A stretch of 64,000 nt of DNA from Phytopythium helicoides (lineage: Eukaryota; Oomycota; Peronosporomycetes; Pythiales; Pythiaceae), in the NCBI GenBank assembly GCA_024867545.1, contig JANFNE010000034.1, positions 186,001-250,000 on the forward strand. Reading direction: 5' to 3'. Position numbers and translations under genes: made by a program. Positions 34,301 to 43,500 of this stretch are shown in pieces. The notes under the pieces were generated by a model. That model was given only the letters and a program-made list of their open reading frames with translations, made no database searches and was not told the origin of the DNA. Position 1 is the first letter of the stretch. Each line of letters opens with the position of its first letter.

Positions 34301-36623
34301 CAGAGGACACTGCGAGAGCTTGAGCTTTACACTCGATGCAATAACTTGGTCCCAGTCGCTCGCTTTCGACAGCATAGTGCTTTCCACACGAGCGAAAGAC
34401 GCTCCTCCTCCGGGGCAAATGGGTCGTTGTAGTGTTTAGACGTCGGGCTTCTAATGCTGCATAATCGTCGTATGCTTGCTCTGCCTCATTTCTGGTTCTG
34501 AAGTATCCGAGGTAAATAATGTGCTGCTCTTTCATGCCATTTGGGTCCCCGGGACGGCAAAATCGCTTGATTCGCGAGACGAATGCCTTTGACCCTTTGT
34601 ACAACTGCTTTCCTGTGCTAAGGGTGATTGTCACTGACCAACCCAGCAGAAAGCTGTTTGAAGTGTCTGTTGTTACTGTTCGTTTAACCAAGTGCTCTGA
34701 CTTCCCATCATGTGGAATGAGTCGCATTGAGCGCACGTGATGGCGCCACAACTCAATCTTCTCTATAACTCTAATGCTAGTCAGTCGCATCTGGTTGAGC
34801 TCGTTCATCATAGACAGCAAAATCACACTCGTATCTTTTTGTAGGTCTTGTTGGTAAGCAGTCATACATTCGCTAGAAAGCTTCATTATCTTGTCCAAGA
34901 GAGTTTCGCGCGCAACTATGGACGACAAGACATCTTTCTCTAGTATCGATTCTTTCCCTTGGGCCCATACTATCATTCCAGTTTTCTCCTCTACAGACAA
35001 ATAGTAATGGCGATATGGACATCCGAGACCAGGTTTCTTTGGCTTGCCCATTAATTCACTATCACTCTTATCGACGTTCACTTTCGCGCATTTGAGAAAC
35101 AACACCCACTCCTTGCAGATTGGGGCACAACTTTCCAACCGTGCGTTCGCAGTCTCAGGCAATGAAGTTGACAAAGTTCTCTTATCATTTTGGACCATGA
35201 CTTTTGCAGGACTAACGTGGCAGTTGGGAACTTTTGAGCTGTCAGAAGTCATAGCTTCGAGTACGTTTTCTTCATCTGCTTTATATTCGTGTTCTTTAAG
35301 CCTTCGATATCGCTCATTTTCTTCGTTCATACCGAGCCATGCTCCAATGCGTTCCATAGACTGAAAGCTATGTTCGTCTTTTTCGATCGATCTTAACGCG
35401 CTTGGGAGTATAGTTGCAGGTGTTTTGGGAGTAGCTACATATTTTTGCCGGTCTTCTTCGACGTATACCGAATCTTCTGTGGCTGGGGAGGTTTCTGGAA
35501 TTGCTGGGCCATCGTAGAGGCTTTGAGCTAGTTCTGACACGACAGGAACTCGCTTACGAAACATCTCAACGCCATTTGCAGACTTGAATTTCCGCACGAA
35601 ATCGTGCGTACCAGAGAGGATATATCGTCCATTAACGTGACCTGCCCCCGCGCCTTCTACAATCCATGTTTCGATTGAAGACTTGAGGTTCAACGCTGTG
35701 GGAGCAGGAAATGCGCCGTGGCTGGAGCAGCATATCCACCCATCGGTCGGCGGACGGTCTTCTTCCTGATTCATTGCTGCCTCATCTGGTAAAGCACTCC
35801 TGCGATCGTTGTAGCTGGATGGCGCAATATAGTACACAACGTGAGTAGACAATTCCTTTTCGCTTTGAATGATCTGTCCAAGCGTCTCTTGACGCGGCGT
35901 AAAAGGCAATGTTGGCATCGGCGACGCGAGTACCCACAGCCATATATACTCGCAATCTTCAAGTGGGGACAAATGAAGACGAGGAGAGGATCGCGACGGT
36001 AATGCTCTCAGATCTCGGTAAGGGTCTATCAGCAGCGCGCGCCGACGCTCACCCTCTCTGCGCTCCTCCTCCGCGACCAGTCTAGCGTTCTCCGCTTGCC
36101 TCCTCGCCTCAAGCAATTCTTTATACCTGCGAGTCCTCTCATCGAAGACCCAGCTTCGTTCGTTCTTCGAGAACGCGACCGCCGCGACCCGCACCTGTTC
36201 GTCCATCTGGTTGGCATGTCGAACGGCAGTGGCTGCGACTTGCTCCTGGGCGGCGGCCTCCTCCGCCTCTCGGCGAAACTTGGCCTGCAGCGCTTCCCTC
36301 CCCGCCATGCTGCTCACAGCCACGAACGGGTCTCTCGGAGCCAGCGCCTGCTCGCGCGCCTGCTCGAGGCGCCGCAGCAGCGGGAGCTTGAGCCGCTCCG
36401 CCTGCGCGCGGGGCTCGCTCTTCCCCGCGCCACTCCCCGCCGCCGCGCCGCCGACGACAGGCAGCCGCTCGGCCCCCGCTGCTCCCTGACTGGCCCTGGC
36501 GGCCACGCCGGCCCGCACCGCCGCCAGCTGCGCCGCGAACGCGTCCAGGTCGCAGCGCAGCCGCTCCGCGCCGCCCGCCTCGCCACCATCACTCTCGCTG
36601 CCGCCTGCGTGCTGGGCGTCCAT
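28398..36623 (-). CDS. Giant single-exon orphan protein (2741 aa)
   Basis: One uninterrupted frame of 8.2 kb from a true ATG. I recognise no family for the whole protein. Residues about 100-210 are a charged coiled coil. Around 500-540 a CCCH-like pattern is visible (CKEWVLFLKC ... LGCPYRHYYL) with a long insertion. Around 660-725 an AP2/ERF-like unit appears: LGWSVTITLSTGKQLYKGSK, then YLGYFRTRNEAEQAYDDYA. A CxxC pair follows (PSYCIECKAQ). An IQ motif, LLQRCFRGYMGRKRTK, lies near 1048, suggesting calmodulin binding. From about 1150 a diverged beta-rich module seems to repeat: WFIRAYNPLNNFVY near 1203, WWVSAYNPSTSVSQE near 1520, VLVSIREDITRDLCVKVFD near 1740 and VVNPRRLLFSARDLQSQRRY near 2480. 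No transmembrane segment or signal peptide is obvious. The function is unknown; a cytoskeletal or flagellar scaffold is one guess. Confidence 0.8.
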   Translation of the reverse strand: MDAQHAGGSESDGGEAGGAERLRCDLDAFAAQLAAVRAGVAARASQGAAGAERLPVVGGAAAGSGAGKSEPRAQAERLKLPLLRRLEQAREQALAPRDPFVAVSSMAGREALQAKFRREAEEAAAQEQVAATAVRHANQMDEQVRVAAVAFSKNERSWVFDERTRRYKELLEARRQAENARLVAEEERREGERRRALLIDPYRDLRALPSRSSPRLHLSPLEDCEYIWLWVLASPMPTLPFTPRQETLGQIIQSEKELSTHVVYYIAPSSYNDRRSALPDEAAMNQEEDRPPTDGWICCSSHGAFPAPTALNLKSSIETWIVEGAGAGHVNGRYILSGTHDFVRKFKSANGVEMFRKRVPVVSELAQSLYDGPAIPETSPATEDSVYVEEDRQKYVATPKTPATILPSALRSIEKDEHSFQSMERIGAWLGMNEENERYRRLKEHEYKADEENVLEAMTSDSSKVPNCHVSPAKVMVQNDKRTLSTSLPETANARLESCAPICKEWVLFLKCAKVNVDKSDSELMGKPKKPGLGCPYRHYYLSVEEKTGMIVWAQGKESILEKDVLSSIVARETLLDKIMKLSSECMTAYQQDLQKDTSVILLSMMNELNQMRLTSIRVIEKIELWRHHVRSMRLIPHDGKSEHLVKRTVTTDTSNSFLLGWSVTITLSTGKQLYKGSKAFVSRIKRFCRPGDPNGMKEQHIIYLGYFRTRNEAEQAYDDYAALEARRLNTTTTHLPRRRSVFRSCGKHYAVESERLGPSYCIECKAQALAVSSVDDWTPPFYYTPGDNYILKMAADLDFLDTIPPLKSLLNDNRGNAEHEFLPLRGNAFLLPREPVYDPIILPLTSFVPPEMTALDESIEQDDTEVVLGVDRIVSAQKVLLQELALYKPGASQVEDLGEDSIGKSWNKPLPRAVQTIQANRIVETLYWDRCAALQIQQHRPPLAFRETSVWCRPDAGEWSSLVARGANQLHFIFEANLAAAGRELQKKRKELLKVMRTALGLPLYLVHSRNVFTDLITAGQTLKGDVVALEVKSMLKRLATYDSWCVSCALLQRCFRGYMGRKRTKLRLKVLRQSCALRVSYFTAVHAVARSFYETNVVAVATRRALKIISTPIYRAVFKKDGELVVVSIHSLTHFPTRIDSSEKKHCTATSIGSSVCCRSCARRFRIKSSYECGQQRFAVAEGVCTCSINSGGYSTGERWFIRAYNPLNNFVYRTEVGHDLLVQFVNGHRFESPCGPQTDVKPIKDLLYWREQALTSAIQSSFVERRALRAHRKLLSWKRLSSEAIQARKTTTLQLENSISMEKQTEYDHAAAIVGARKAMNFSGRKFSEAQAWDPLENANDWRLIVDKRNLEKRLEKVRKETERCRVACFQATYNEQYTRVRMSSAQANYHDSWSPLIDKYRLYMESAATNETKSRMRVESAVRSLCHDFLSVRDKGTPLRRQIIVYKPLLMPTSVIRVALPEVRRQRNYLCRRTVLLKNDEKGSLQLEQRMILSVMVTSRDTYEEKACENGELAWWVSAYNPSTSVSQEVFLEWELVQLLVRWKKSRLRRLSRSERSHIADRLLAISMLDRFTSEFTLQKLQFYQQLRLVRPRIYASKWFLDLRRGRKSGRGDEILRQGVSIGGRVGVLVVFENWGDLSFEFYHATSGRSYELTVSFLDMTECICLKPLLLRLWISSVISNTYAKAMLKSLIKLLAFELRHGTEILCIKPLNKHMWTKCFQAARVIDTRRVLVSIREDITRDLCVKVFDLSKCHSYSFRVEREALARIFKSNVSKLSHGSSSLRMLLRQNRKQLCKWIADHLKFQSLMEHPGALSSTLSPLANGFHVRQSLRILNDWVAARERIPVKCLTKDTINRLANASEASAFSSLVFDQIALIPDCEMTMDRNKVSCGTLDWESVSAGVTSLEIEKIFPNMKVDLYTQSHNLIVRLRKELFYEAENRRQRVALAAMVNEDWYSMLATTQEMLDNTHQDITQKMDNLRSAQVLVDAIVQSWAKILDELRQLPRFKTNFLVPITAAKTYSSFSCLPDMIKAVCPDLLASGNLFHVLRSCVKPDAVVPLTDVDAALRICYSNISGRVCNSLHHLTNELHSMGQITDAHEKLRQLCYLRPKVVAFTHNWLVWESPRHESQLPNISSNPEEFVLVEVNPASFKASEVNQLTDPSPDVSTALLIPEDPRLALQEVFLDVTISFSLSADITEHIRTLLLKVESIFRREYSSLLSVTLTHRRVTDGILIYMSNCNSKMGSNLRADAIVGDQVVHGLAIFVPLSVVLPREGVLWDQLLLASNVYSNFLKEFDTAASDLTTSREIEKKKSTTSAKSLPWKRFASDRMRVAREFKRFQAIEVLATGSRPESSRERENATIAMTFVTFRNLESMLGDIFSAKSLLDTLREVRFAVSKERNRKDSWALVQHNNRTMYGTLSDENARKFPASGENMLRIDRDTVHVQVDSVVNPRRLLFSARDLQSQRRYVVECGYYELVQQSEGRAVCTEIPRRPTTAQHWRALASFAAPHLAFHKRNGSLSMFLDWASHGDSICDASSGDADAVIREGFIQPTPQPIAKAKTESVNLRQGDADLIGRCCAQRFALHEQVVLRRVALEQARCHRHQTRSLPSEWVKAMMEDQRSRAFRGILVLDSKALARVQRAYIAGTRKARKQQEKSAGDSQLKHFQLLEICKELGTAVDSIENITRQLEEIEHDRKARHVKKTDMFDSIWTVADVAEWWRRHLVEVSATKVRS

Positions 36624-36780
36624 GAGGCCGCTGCCATCCGCAGCTTGAAGCGGACTTGGCGTCCTTTCCCGCCGGGCTACAATTGTAATTTACGGAAGAA
36701 GCTGAGCTGGTGGCTCGCAGTGGGCAGTCGGGGGAAAGCGGCCGAGTGGGCGAGCCCCGCGGCCGCCTGCCGGCTGCGTC

Positions 36781-36848
36781 TGTGTGTCTGCGTGTGTCTA
36801 CGTGTGTCTACGTGTGTGTGTGTGTGTGTGTGTGTGTCTGCGTGTGTT
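36781..36848. repeat. TG-rich minisatellite with (GT)13 core
   Basis: Imperfect 10-bp units of the form CGTGTGTCTA run into a pure (GT)13 tract at 36812-36837. It lies about 190 bp upstream of the orphan gene start, in its 5' flank. Such alternating purine-pyrimidine tracts are length-variable and can adopt Z-DNA. Confidence 0.9.
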
Positions 36849-37379
36849 GCTCGATCAACGGACGTGGGGGCCGAGCCCCCGAGAAAGAAGTGCCTGCGCT
36901 CGGAAAGACCACGCGAGCGCGGGCGGCGGAGGCCTGCGGGCCGCGCCGCCCCGGCACGATACGACCGTCCGATAGCGAAGCGCGGCCGGAGCCGCCCATG
37001 GTCCTGCCAGGGTTTTTATCACCTAGAATTGTGTGTAAGAAGTATGTGCGACCAGACAGAATGTCACCTCTGCGTTCTCCTGCGTGTTGATTCGTGGCGT
37101 GCGGGGTTTACATGCTGCGGGGGCGTCCGAGCACTCGCTTGCCCTCGCACCCTCCGAGCGACCACATCTACGTACTTGTGTTTTCATGTTGCGTACACAG
37201 CTAGTGAGCTCGACAGTCTCGCCACCAATGGAACTGAGAAGCTGGTCAAGCTGCAACGACTCCCTTGAAGTGATCGAACCCGGTGAAGCCCACCTCGACC
37301 CAAGATTTATTGGTCGGCAAGCACGTGCAGTATGATTTCGACTCGCTGCTTGTTTCCGCGCGATAGACGCCAGGGATGT

Positions 37380-37412
37380 CAAGCTCGAATTCAAGCTCGA
37401 ATTCAAGCTCGG
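37380..37412. repeat. 12-bp direct repeat, about 2.7 copies
   Basis: The unit AAGCTCGAATTC is repeated twice and followed by a partial third copy. It lies in a low-coding stretch. On the minus strand it would encode a Glu-Phe-Glu-Leu repeat within a 77-codon frame of doubtful status. Confidence 0.85.
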
Positions 37413-38159
37413 CAACTTCTACCTCTGGCGGTCGAGCAACTTGGAGTTCATTGACTGCGCACACTCGAGACTTGAGCATCCCGATGTGGCATCGATGTGA
37501 CGTGTGAGCTTGTCAAATGGGATTCGATCCGACGAGGACGGTGGCGCCGATGACGCATGAAACGCAATCGAGTAGCTGTTTCCTTAGGGAGCTGGAACTC
37601 GTGCAGCCATTGCGTGTTCGAGAACAGTCAGAATATCATTCAGCCATTGCGCGAGGAGCACATTCGAGAACTTTGGAGGTCAGCCAATGTCAAGACGTCA
37701 GGAGTACAGATTTTTCCTCATCAGCTGTCCGCACTTGCTGCACTGATTGCCCGCCGATCTTGCTCGGACGCTCTTTTGACCTCTGCGCTTCCGCGTTATC
37801 GGAATCCTTCGCACATCGTTCACGAGACGTAATCGGCATGCGGGCACGCCTGCTGGCTGCCACGTCAGCGTTGCTGAGTGATTGCAGTTTGCGAGTCCGG
37901 TCGGCCTCGGCTCGCGAGCTTTCGCTAAGCGGACCAAAGACATGCAGGGTCTGCCGGGCGCTACCTCGGCTCGGTTTGCCAATAGCACTCGGCACCGGCC
38001 CCGCTGCAGGCATCACCAATCTCGGATCGTGAGGCTGCAAGCCCACTGCACTGCACTCACTCACCACGCTCCGTGATGTGATTGTGCTGTGCATAACACT
38101 GCGGCGAGTATACCGCGGGAAGCTATGCGTAATTTATAGAGATGATGTTGCCAATAGAC

Positions 38160-38185
38160 CACACACACACACACACACACACACA
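38160..38185. repeat. (CA)13 microsatellite
   Basis: A pure CA tract of 26 nt lies about 1.3 kb from a pure (GT)13 tract of the same length. The two are therefore inverted copies that could pair. Confidence 0.92.
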
Positions 38186-38930
38186 CATTGCGGCCGGCCG
38201 GCTGAGGCGCAGGGGCAGGAAGCCGTTGCGGTAATTCTCGAACATTCGCGCTTGCTTGGTCTAGGGAGGCATGATGATGGCATGCGTGCGAGTGGCACGC
38301 TCGCCCCATTGCCTCCGTGGCTCATCCTGAACTTTGCCCCGCGGAGGCAGCCATTACGGGATCTTCAGAACCCGCCACGTCGCTCTTCGTCATGTGCCCG
38401 AGTCAAGGCGCGAGCACATCTGCTTTTCGGCTGGCTGTACACACCTGCCTCACCATGAGCGCTCGAGACGAGCGCATCCAAAATCCCGCAACATTTTGCA
38501 CTTGGGTCCAGACTGCCTCCATTTTGCCCGCGGCTTCACGGTACTGTACGGGTCTGCCTCGCGTCTCCGGCTCGAGTTCTCTTACCCCTAGTATAGGCTT
38601 GAACTTGGCCCACCTGTGGCTCGCGTAAAATACATGTCGCACGCGAATATTCCCGGTGATCCCATACAGCCGCACCGCATCACATCGCCGTCGCCTTCCC
38701 CGCCCGCAGGTGCGTCGACCTCCCCCGCCGATCGCCCCCAGGCGCCGCTAACGCCGCCGTGTGGACTGCCAGTCGCCGATCCGCCAGGCCGGCCGCATGC
38801 TGAAGAACTGCCCGCAGCACCAGTGGATCAACCAGCGCTCGCACGAAACCCGCACGGCCTCGTCACAAGACCAGTAGCCGCCTGTCCGCGCGGTCCCAAG
38901 CTTCCCTCGCCCCCTCCCGCCGCGCCGGCG

Positions 38931-40091
38931 ATGGCCCCCGCGCCCACGAGCCTGCCGGCGCTCGGCTCCGACAGCGTGCAGCGCGTGCTCGCGTTCCTGC
39001 CGCTGCGCGACCGCGCCGCGCTGCTGGCCTCCACCAAGACGCTCCACGACTCGGAGCCCCTCGCCACGCACGTCGCCTCCTTCTGTGGACGCTGCGACGC
39101 CTGCGCCGATAGGACGCAGCACCTGTGCGCGAGCTTCCCTCGGCGCCGCGTCGACGCCGATTTCTGGCTCGGCATCTTTTCCGGCTCGCAGCCCACGGGG
39201 CTGACCGAGCTCCGCCTTGCTGGAGTCAACGGGATCGATGTAGCCGCGCTGCTCGACTCGGAGCCCGCCAAGAAGGCGCTGCCGTCGCTCCGCGTGCTCG
39301 ATCTGCACCAGTGCCCCGCGTTCGGCACTCAGGTGGCCTTCTCAAAGATCGCAGAGCTCTGCACGAACTTGGTGGAGCTTCACCTGCGAGACATGCCCGT
39401 GGACAGCAGCGCACTCGCCTGTCTGCTGCAACACAATGCGTCGACGCTCCGAGTCGTCGACCTACTGGGCTGTCACACCATTACAGGTGAGGACGTGCGC
39501 ACCATTTCCTCGAGCTGCAAGGTCCTGCGCGACCTGAGCCTTTGGGGCTGCCACAACGTGGACAACGCTTCCATTATTGAACTCGTTCAAGCACAACCAG
39601 GTCTGCGTCGCCTCAACCTTCGCTATGTGCACCGAGTTGATGACCGTGTGGTCGCCGCGATTGCAAATTGTCTCCATGACCTCAAGGACCTAAATCTGCG
39701 TTACTGCTTCAAGGTGTCTGATGTGGGAGTTGCCATGCTGTGCGATGGCCTGCCGCTGCTGGAGCGACTCAATTTGTCCCAGTGCACGCGAATCTCGGAC
39801 GTAGCAATCGCGCGCATTGCCATGTCCATGAGCAACCTGAAAGAGCTGCGACTGTGGGGCTGCACACGCCTGACTTCTGCGGCTGTACGCGCAATCTCAA
39901 TGGGTCTCCCTGCTTTAACTCTTGTTGACATCCGCAGCCGTGACCGACTCGAGGCTATCATTGGCGGCCAGCTCGCACTCAAGTTCCTCATTCAAACATA
40001 CCGCAACACACTCGCTCAGTGGGAACAGGCCTTGGGAGAACAGGACGGAGTTTTCAAGCGCCAAGATGATCTGCTGGAGATACCAGCTTAA
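38931..40091 (+). CDS. F-box/LRR (FBXL-type) protein
   Basis: Predicted substrate receptor of an SCF ubiquitin ligase. From the ATG at 38931 the protein has 386 residues. An F-box-like helix pair comes first (LGSDSVQRVLAFLPLRDRAA). A short Cys-rich insert follows (CGRCDACADRTQHLC) that could bind a metal. Then come about seven cysteine-type leucine-rich repeats, for example LRDLSLWGCHNVDNASI, LKDLNLRYCFKVSDVGV, LERLNLSQCTRISDVAI and LKELRLWGCTRLTSAAV, the pattern of FBXL2/FBXL20 and GRR1. It ends with a short charged tail, KRQDDLLEIPA. An in-frame ATG at 38634 would add 99 Pro/Ala-rich residues of leader-like composition, so I prefer 38931. The substrate is unknown. The gene converges on the giant deubiquitinase, whose stop is 485 bp away. 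Confidence 0.85.
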   Translation: MAPAPTSLPALGSDSVQRVLAFLPLRDRAALLASTKTLHDSEPLATHVASFCGRCDACADRTQHLCASFPRRRVDADFWLGIFSGSQPTGLTELRLAGVNGIDVAALLDSEPAKKALPSLRVLDLHQCPAFGTQVAFSKIAELCTNLVELHLRDMPVDSSALACLLQHNASTLRVVDLLGCHTITGEDVRTISSSCKVLRDLSLWGCHNVDNASIIELVQAQPGLRRLNLRYVHRVDDRVVAAIANCLHDLKDLNLRYCFKVSDVGVAMLCDGLPLLERLNLSQCTRISDVAIARIAMSMSNLKELRLWGCTRLTSAAVRAISMGLPALTLVDIRSRDRLEAIIGGQLALKFLIQTYRNTLAQWEQALGEQDGVFKRQDDLLEIPA

Positions 40092-40576
40092 GGATCTGTG
40101 CTACGCGCTCTGCCGGCCGGTAGTGTTCAATCTTGTGTGCGCTGTAGCCTCTCATCTCCAAGCAACATCTCGAGATGCTTTTCTCGGTCGTGTATCGAGT
40201 TTTTTCCTCTTTGCAATGGGCATCCCGCTAGCGCAAAGTTGTGAGACTGTGGCTCGTTTCATTTGCATGTCGATTGTAAAACCGTGCCGGTAACAAACAC
40301 TTCTATGTCAGTCAACCGTGTCTGTCTGTATCTGGTGACCCTGTTTGGAAATGCACTCTACTCCAGAGCAGCTTTCTAGGCTACGCGGTACCGCACTCCA
40401 GCAACTCGGTCAGCTGTAAAGGTTGCATGGACCGGCGGAGCAAAATCAGTGTGTGCAGATCGTCGCAGTGCACGCGACTTGATGTGGCTGAAAGCGTGTC
40501 CTTCATGTACGTCGTATTCTCTTTCTCAATCTGCCATTCATCACATTCACAATCAGAAATTGCCAGCAAACCATGA
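40092..40576. other. Convergent intergenic region, no gene seen
   Basis: These 485 bp lie between the stop codons of the F-box gene (+) and the giant deubiquitinase (-). They should carry both 3' UTRs and polyadenylation signals. Open frames here are short and resemble no protein. No repeat or RNA gene is evident. Confidence 0.5.
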
Positions 40577-43500
40577 CTACTCAACTTCCACACTTACTGT
40601 CTTGAGAAGCGCCTTGTTGACCTCTAAGTTATGGGTCGGATCCATGTCGTCGTCGTGCGTCACACTTCCCTGCTCATCCTCTTCGCCCTTCGTCTCTTCG
40701 TCTTCAGCCGGCTTTGTTGCCGCAGCCATCGAAAGTGCCATAGCCTTCGCAAGCAGCATAGCTTCGTCATCTCCACCACTCACACCCATGTGCTCGTCAA
40801 TTTGCAAGTCGCTCCCCTCGTCAGATGACGGGACATCGTAGTGAAGACGCTTATATAGAAGCAAGTAGACCGTGTCCGCCACCGTGTTCGACACATGTCT
40901 GCGAAGCTCTCGCCAACTGGACCGCTCGACCTTTGTATCATTGAATTTGATCCAAGGAGCACGTGGGGAGTCATCGAGATGCAATTCCCGCGTGCGCTCG
41001 TCGCTCTCGCGGCAAAAGCTATAGTAATGACCGGAGTTTGCTGTCAAGCCCGAGTGGACTAGCACACCATACAGACCATACTGTCTTCGTTTCGCGTCGT
41101 TGCGCCGATTGCTTGAGAGGTCTTCATTCCCTTCGCCTACGTCGACGTCACCCGGGTCAACTCCGACCTGTCGTGCTTCATCGTCATTCAGCGACGGAAG
41201 CGTCAAGTATGCATCAAAGCTCACGTCGTGCAGACATTTGCGCGTCTTCTGATGGGTCCAGTCGTAATACATGCGTTTGAGTGTAATGATAAGATGCTCC
41301 GGCGGAGAGGCGATGACGGTGTGAGCACGCGACTCAGTCTTCGATTGGCCGTCACCACATGAGCTGCATCGTAACGCGTTGTCGCCTCCGAGAGTTCGGG
41401 TAGCCACAAAGCGCGAAAGCATCGACGCCAAGTCGTGCTGCCATACACGCTCCGAAAACACGAGCTTACCGTCTTGCCACTCGGTGCCATAGTCTTTCTT
41501 GAATGCGATACGAACGTACGAATCGCGAATGATTCGCCAAGGCTCGCCCAGAGCCGACAAACCTTTGTTCCCCGAAGAAGTCTTCGATCCGGTTGCACTA
41601 TTTCCTGCATGCGTTGGAGATGACGACGTTTTTGCACTAGCCGAAGAAGTTGATTCTGGGCCACTCCACCAGCCGTCCAACTCGCCGCTTGTGTCATCCA
41701 GAGCTAACTGGAACGGATGATTCGGAGGCACAACGTCGGTCATGGTCGCAGCACCATTGCCTCCATCTGAGTTCCATACACCCAGGAGCATTCGCCGCTG
41801 AGGCATTAGACGGCTTGAAGTCTTAAACAGAACCCCACGCATAGCGCCGTGCAGGTATCCATGCAGAACTGCGCCAAACGACCCTTCCAATGTGCGCGCC
41901 TCTGATAATTGCTCGACAACTGCCAAGCGCACGAACCGACCGAACCCAAGAGTGCTGTTCGTTTGAGCTGACAGTTCATACTCGCCGTTAAGCGCGTGAT
42001 CAACCGGCTGAACTACCTCACTCAACGCGCACTTAGCAACGCATAAGTGAATCGCGACACCTGGTGTGCCTTGGTTCAAGTTCGCCTCCATGCCCAATGG
42101 AGTGTGCTGGATCTTTGTGAACCCGGCAGGAACGCTGTCAGTCTGGCTGCCCGACGTCCACATAAGTGCTAGATCCATAACGGTCTTGCTGTTCGTTGAT
42201 GCGTCCGAGTCGGCGTTGAAAATCTCGCGTCGGTAGCAGATGTACACAGGGATGCCTGCTGTGCCGTCGTTGAGGTTAGCCGAGTGCCCAGCAGGCGTAG
42301 TTTGAACACAAACATAACCCTCGGGTACGGCATCAATGTCCGCGTAAATTACTGCCACATCGGTGACGTAGCCCTCCGCAGGTTGAGCATCACGCCGAAC
42401 AGCCAGGTAAAGCGTGTAAGGCGATGCAGTTTGAGCCAACAAGTTGCCAGAGCGCCCCGAGCAGGTCTCACGCAAAACTTGAACCCCCTCGGGAACTCTT
42501 TCGTCGCCGCGAAGCACCAAGATTTCGGAAATCGGCCACTTCACCTTGACATGATGTGAAGTTTGGATGCCACGAATTGCGATGGGAGAAATTACGCGCG
42601 GCGAATCGCTCATCGTTCCCTCCATTGAGTACGCACTTGCTTCTTGGCCATCCATCAGCGCTGTTCGTGTTGGCCGGAACTCCATGTCGAAAAGTTGTGC
42701 ACGCTTAGTTTTTGAACTCGTCCAGTATCCTGTCACATGATAGACAGGTGCTACGGCGGTTCGAGGTGGGCTTGCCGCCCCATCGGGAGTTGACGCAGAT
42801 GGGGGTGCCCAGCTCGCTTGCACTGTCGCTACAGCCACGAGTTCGCCCTTGTCGTCAAGCTCACCTTTAATTAACAGGGCGTCAGACATGGGGGCGGACT
42901 CGGATCGAATGCGAACAGCACGTCGAACGCGCTCAGTCACATCACTTCCCATCCAATCGCCCGAGAGTGACGGCAGCGCAATGGCACCTCCAGCTGTCTC
43001 ACTTGAAGAGGCTTCGCCATTGCTAGATGGCGTGGGATACAGGTCGATGACCTCGTAGTCTTTGTACTTTGGCACCTGGCGCGGTGCCCGAAACACATCG
43101 ATCGCAAAGATAGGATTGCCGTGGCCACGCCGAACCATGAGCTGGGGTGGAGAAACAACACTCTCTCCTTCCGTTGGACCCTCTTCCGTTGGCGCCGGCA
43201 CATCTAAATGGGATGACATGGGGCTTCCGATGGATTGCCATCCGAGCTCTTGGAACTCCGACACGCGAGATCCCTCCACCAGCTTCAAATCGGTCAAACA
43301 CGGTTCACTACCACCGACCTTGAGTGAAAGATATTGCTTAACTGCATCATCATGGCGGCGGTTGAGAAGGTGGTCGATCATTCGATATCCTGGGATTCCG
43401 CCGTTCACAATCTGAACATCTGTAATGGGCATGTCACTCAAGTAGCAGAGCAGCACGCGCGTTCCATCGCCTTGGTTCAAGTCGATAGGAATGTGCTTGA

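Larger units (their letters stand above)
36624..38930. other. Gene-poor 2.3-kb interval upstream of two divergent genes
   Basis: This is the largest non-coding stretch in the gene-dense part. It contains a GT repeat near the orphan gene start, a 12-bp direct repeat at 37380-37412 and a CA repeat at 38160-38185. No frame reads clearly as a gene. Minus-strand frames of 134 codons (37690-38094, true ATG) and 77 codons (37246-37479) are the most protein-like but match nothing I know. Part of the right end (38634-38930) is open in frame with the F-box gene and encodes Pro-rich low-complexity residues, so it may be 5' UTR or extra coding sequence. Confidence 0.5.

Noticed and set aside
38634..38930. 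Pro-rich extension of the F-box protein from an upstream ATG
   Set aside because: It has leader-like composition with no domain. I kept it as an alternative start only.
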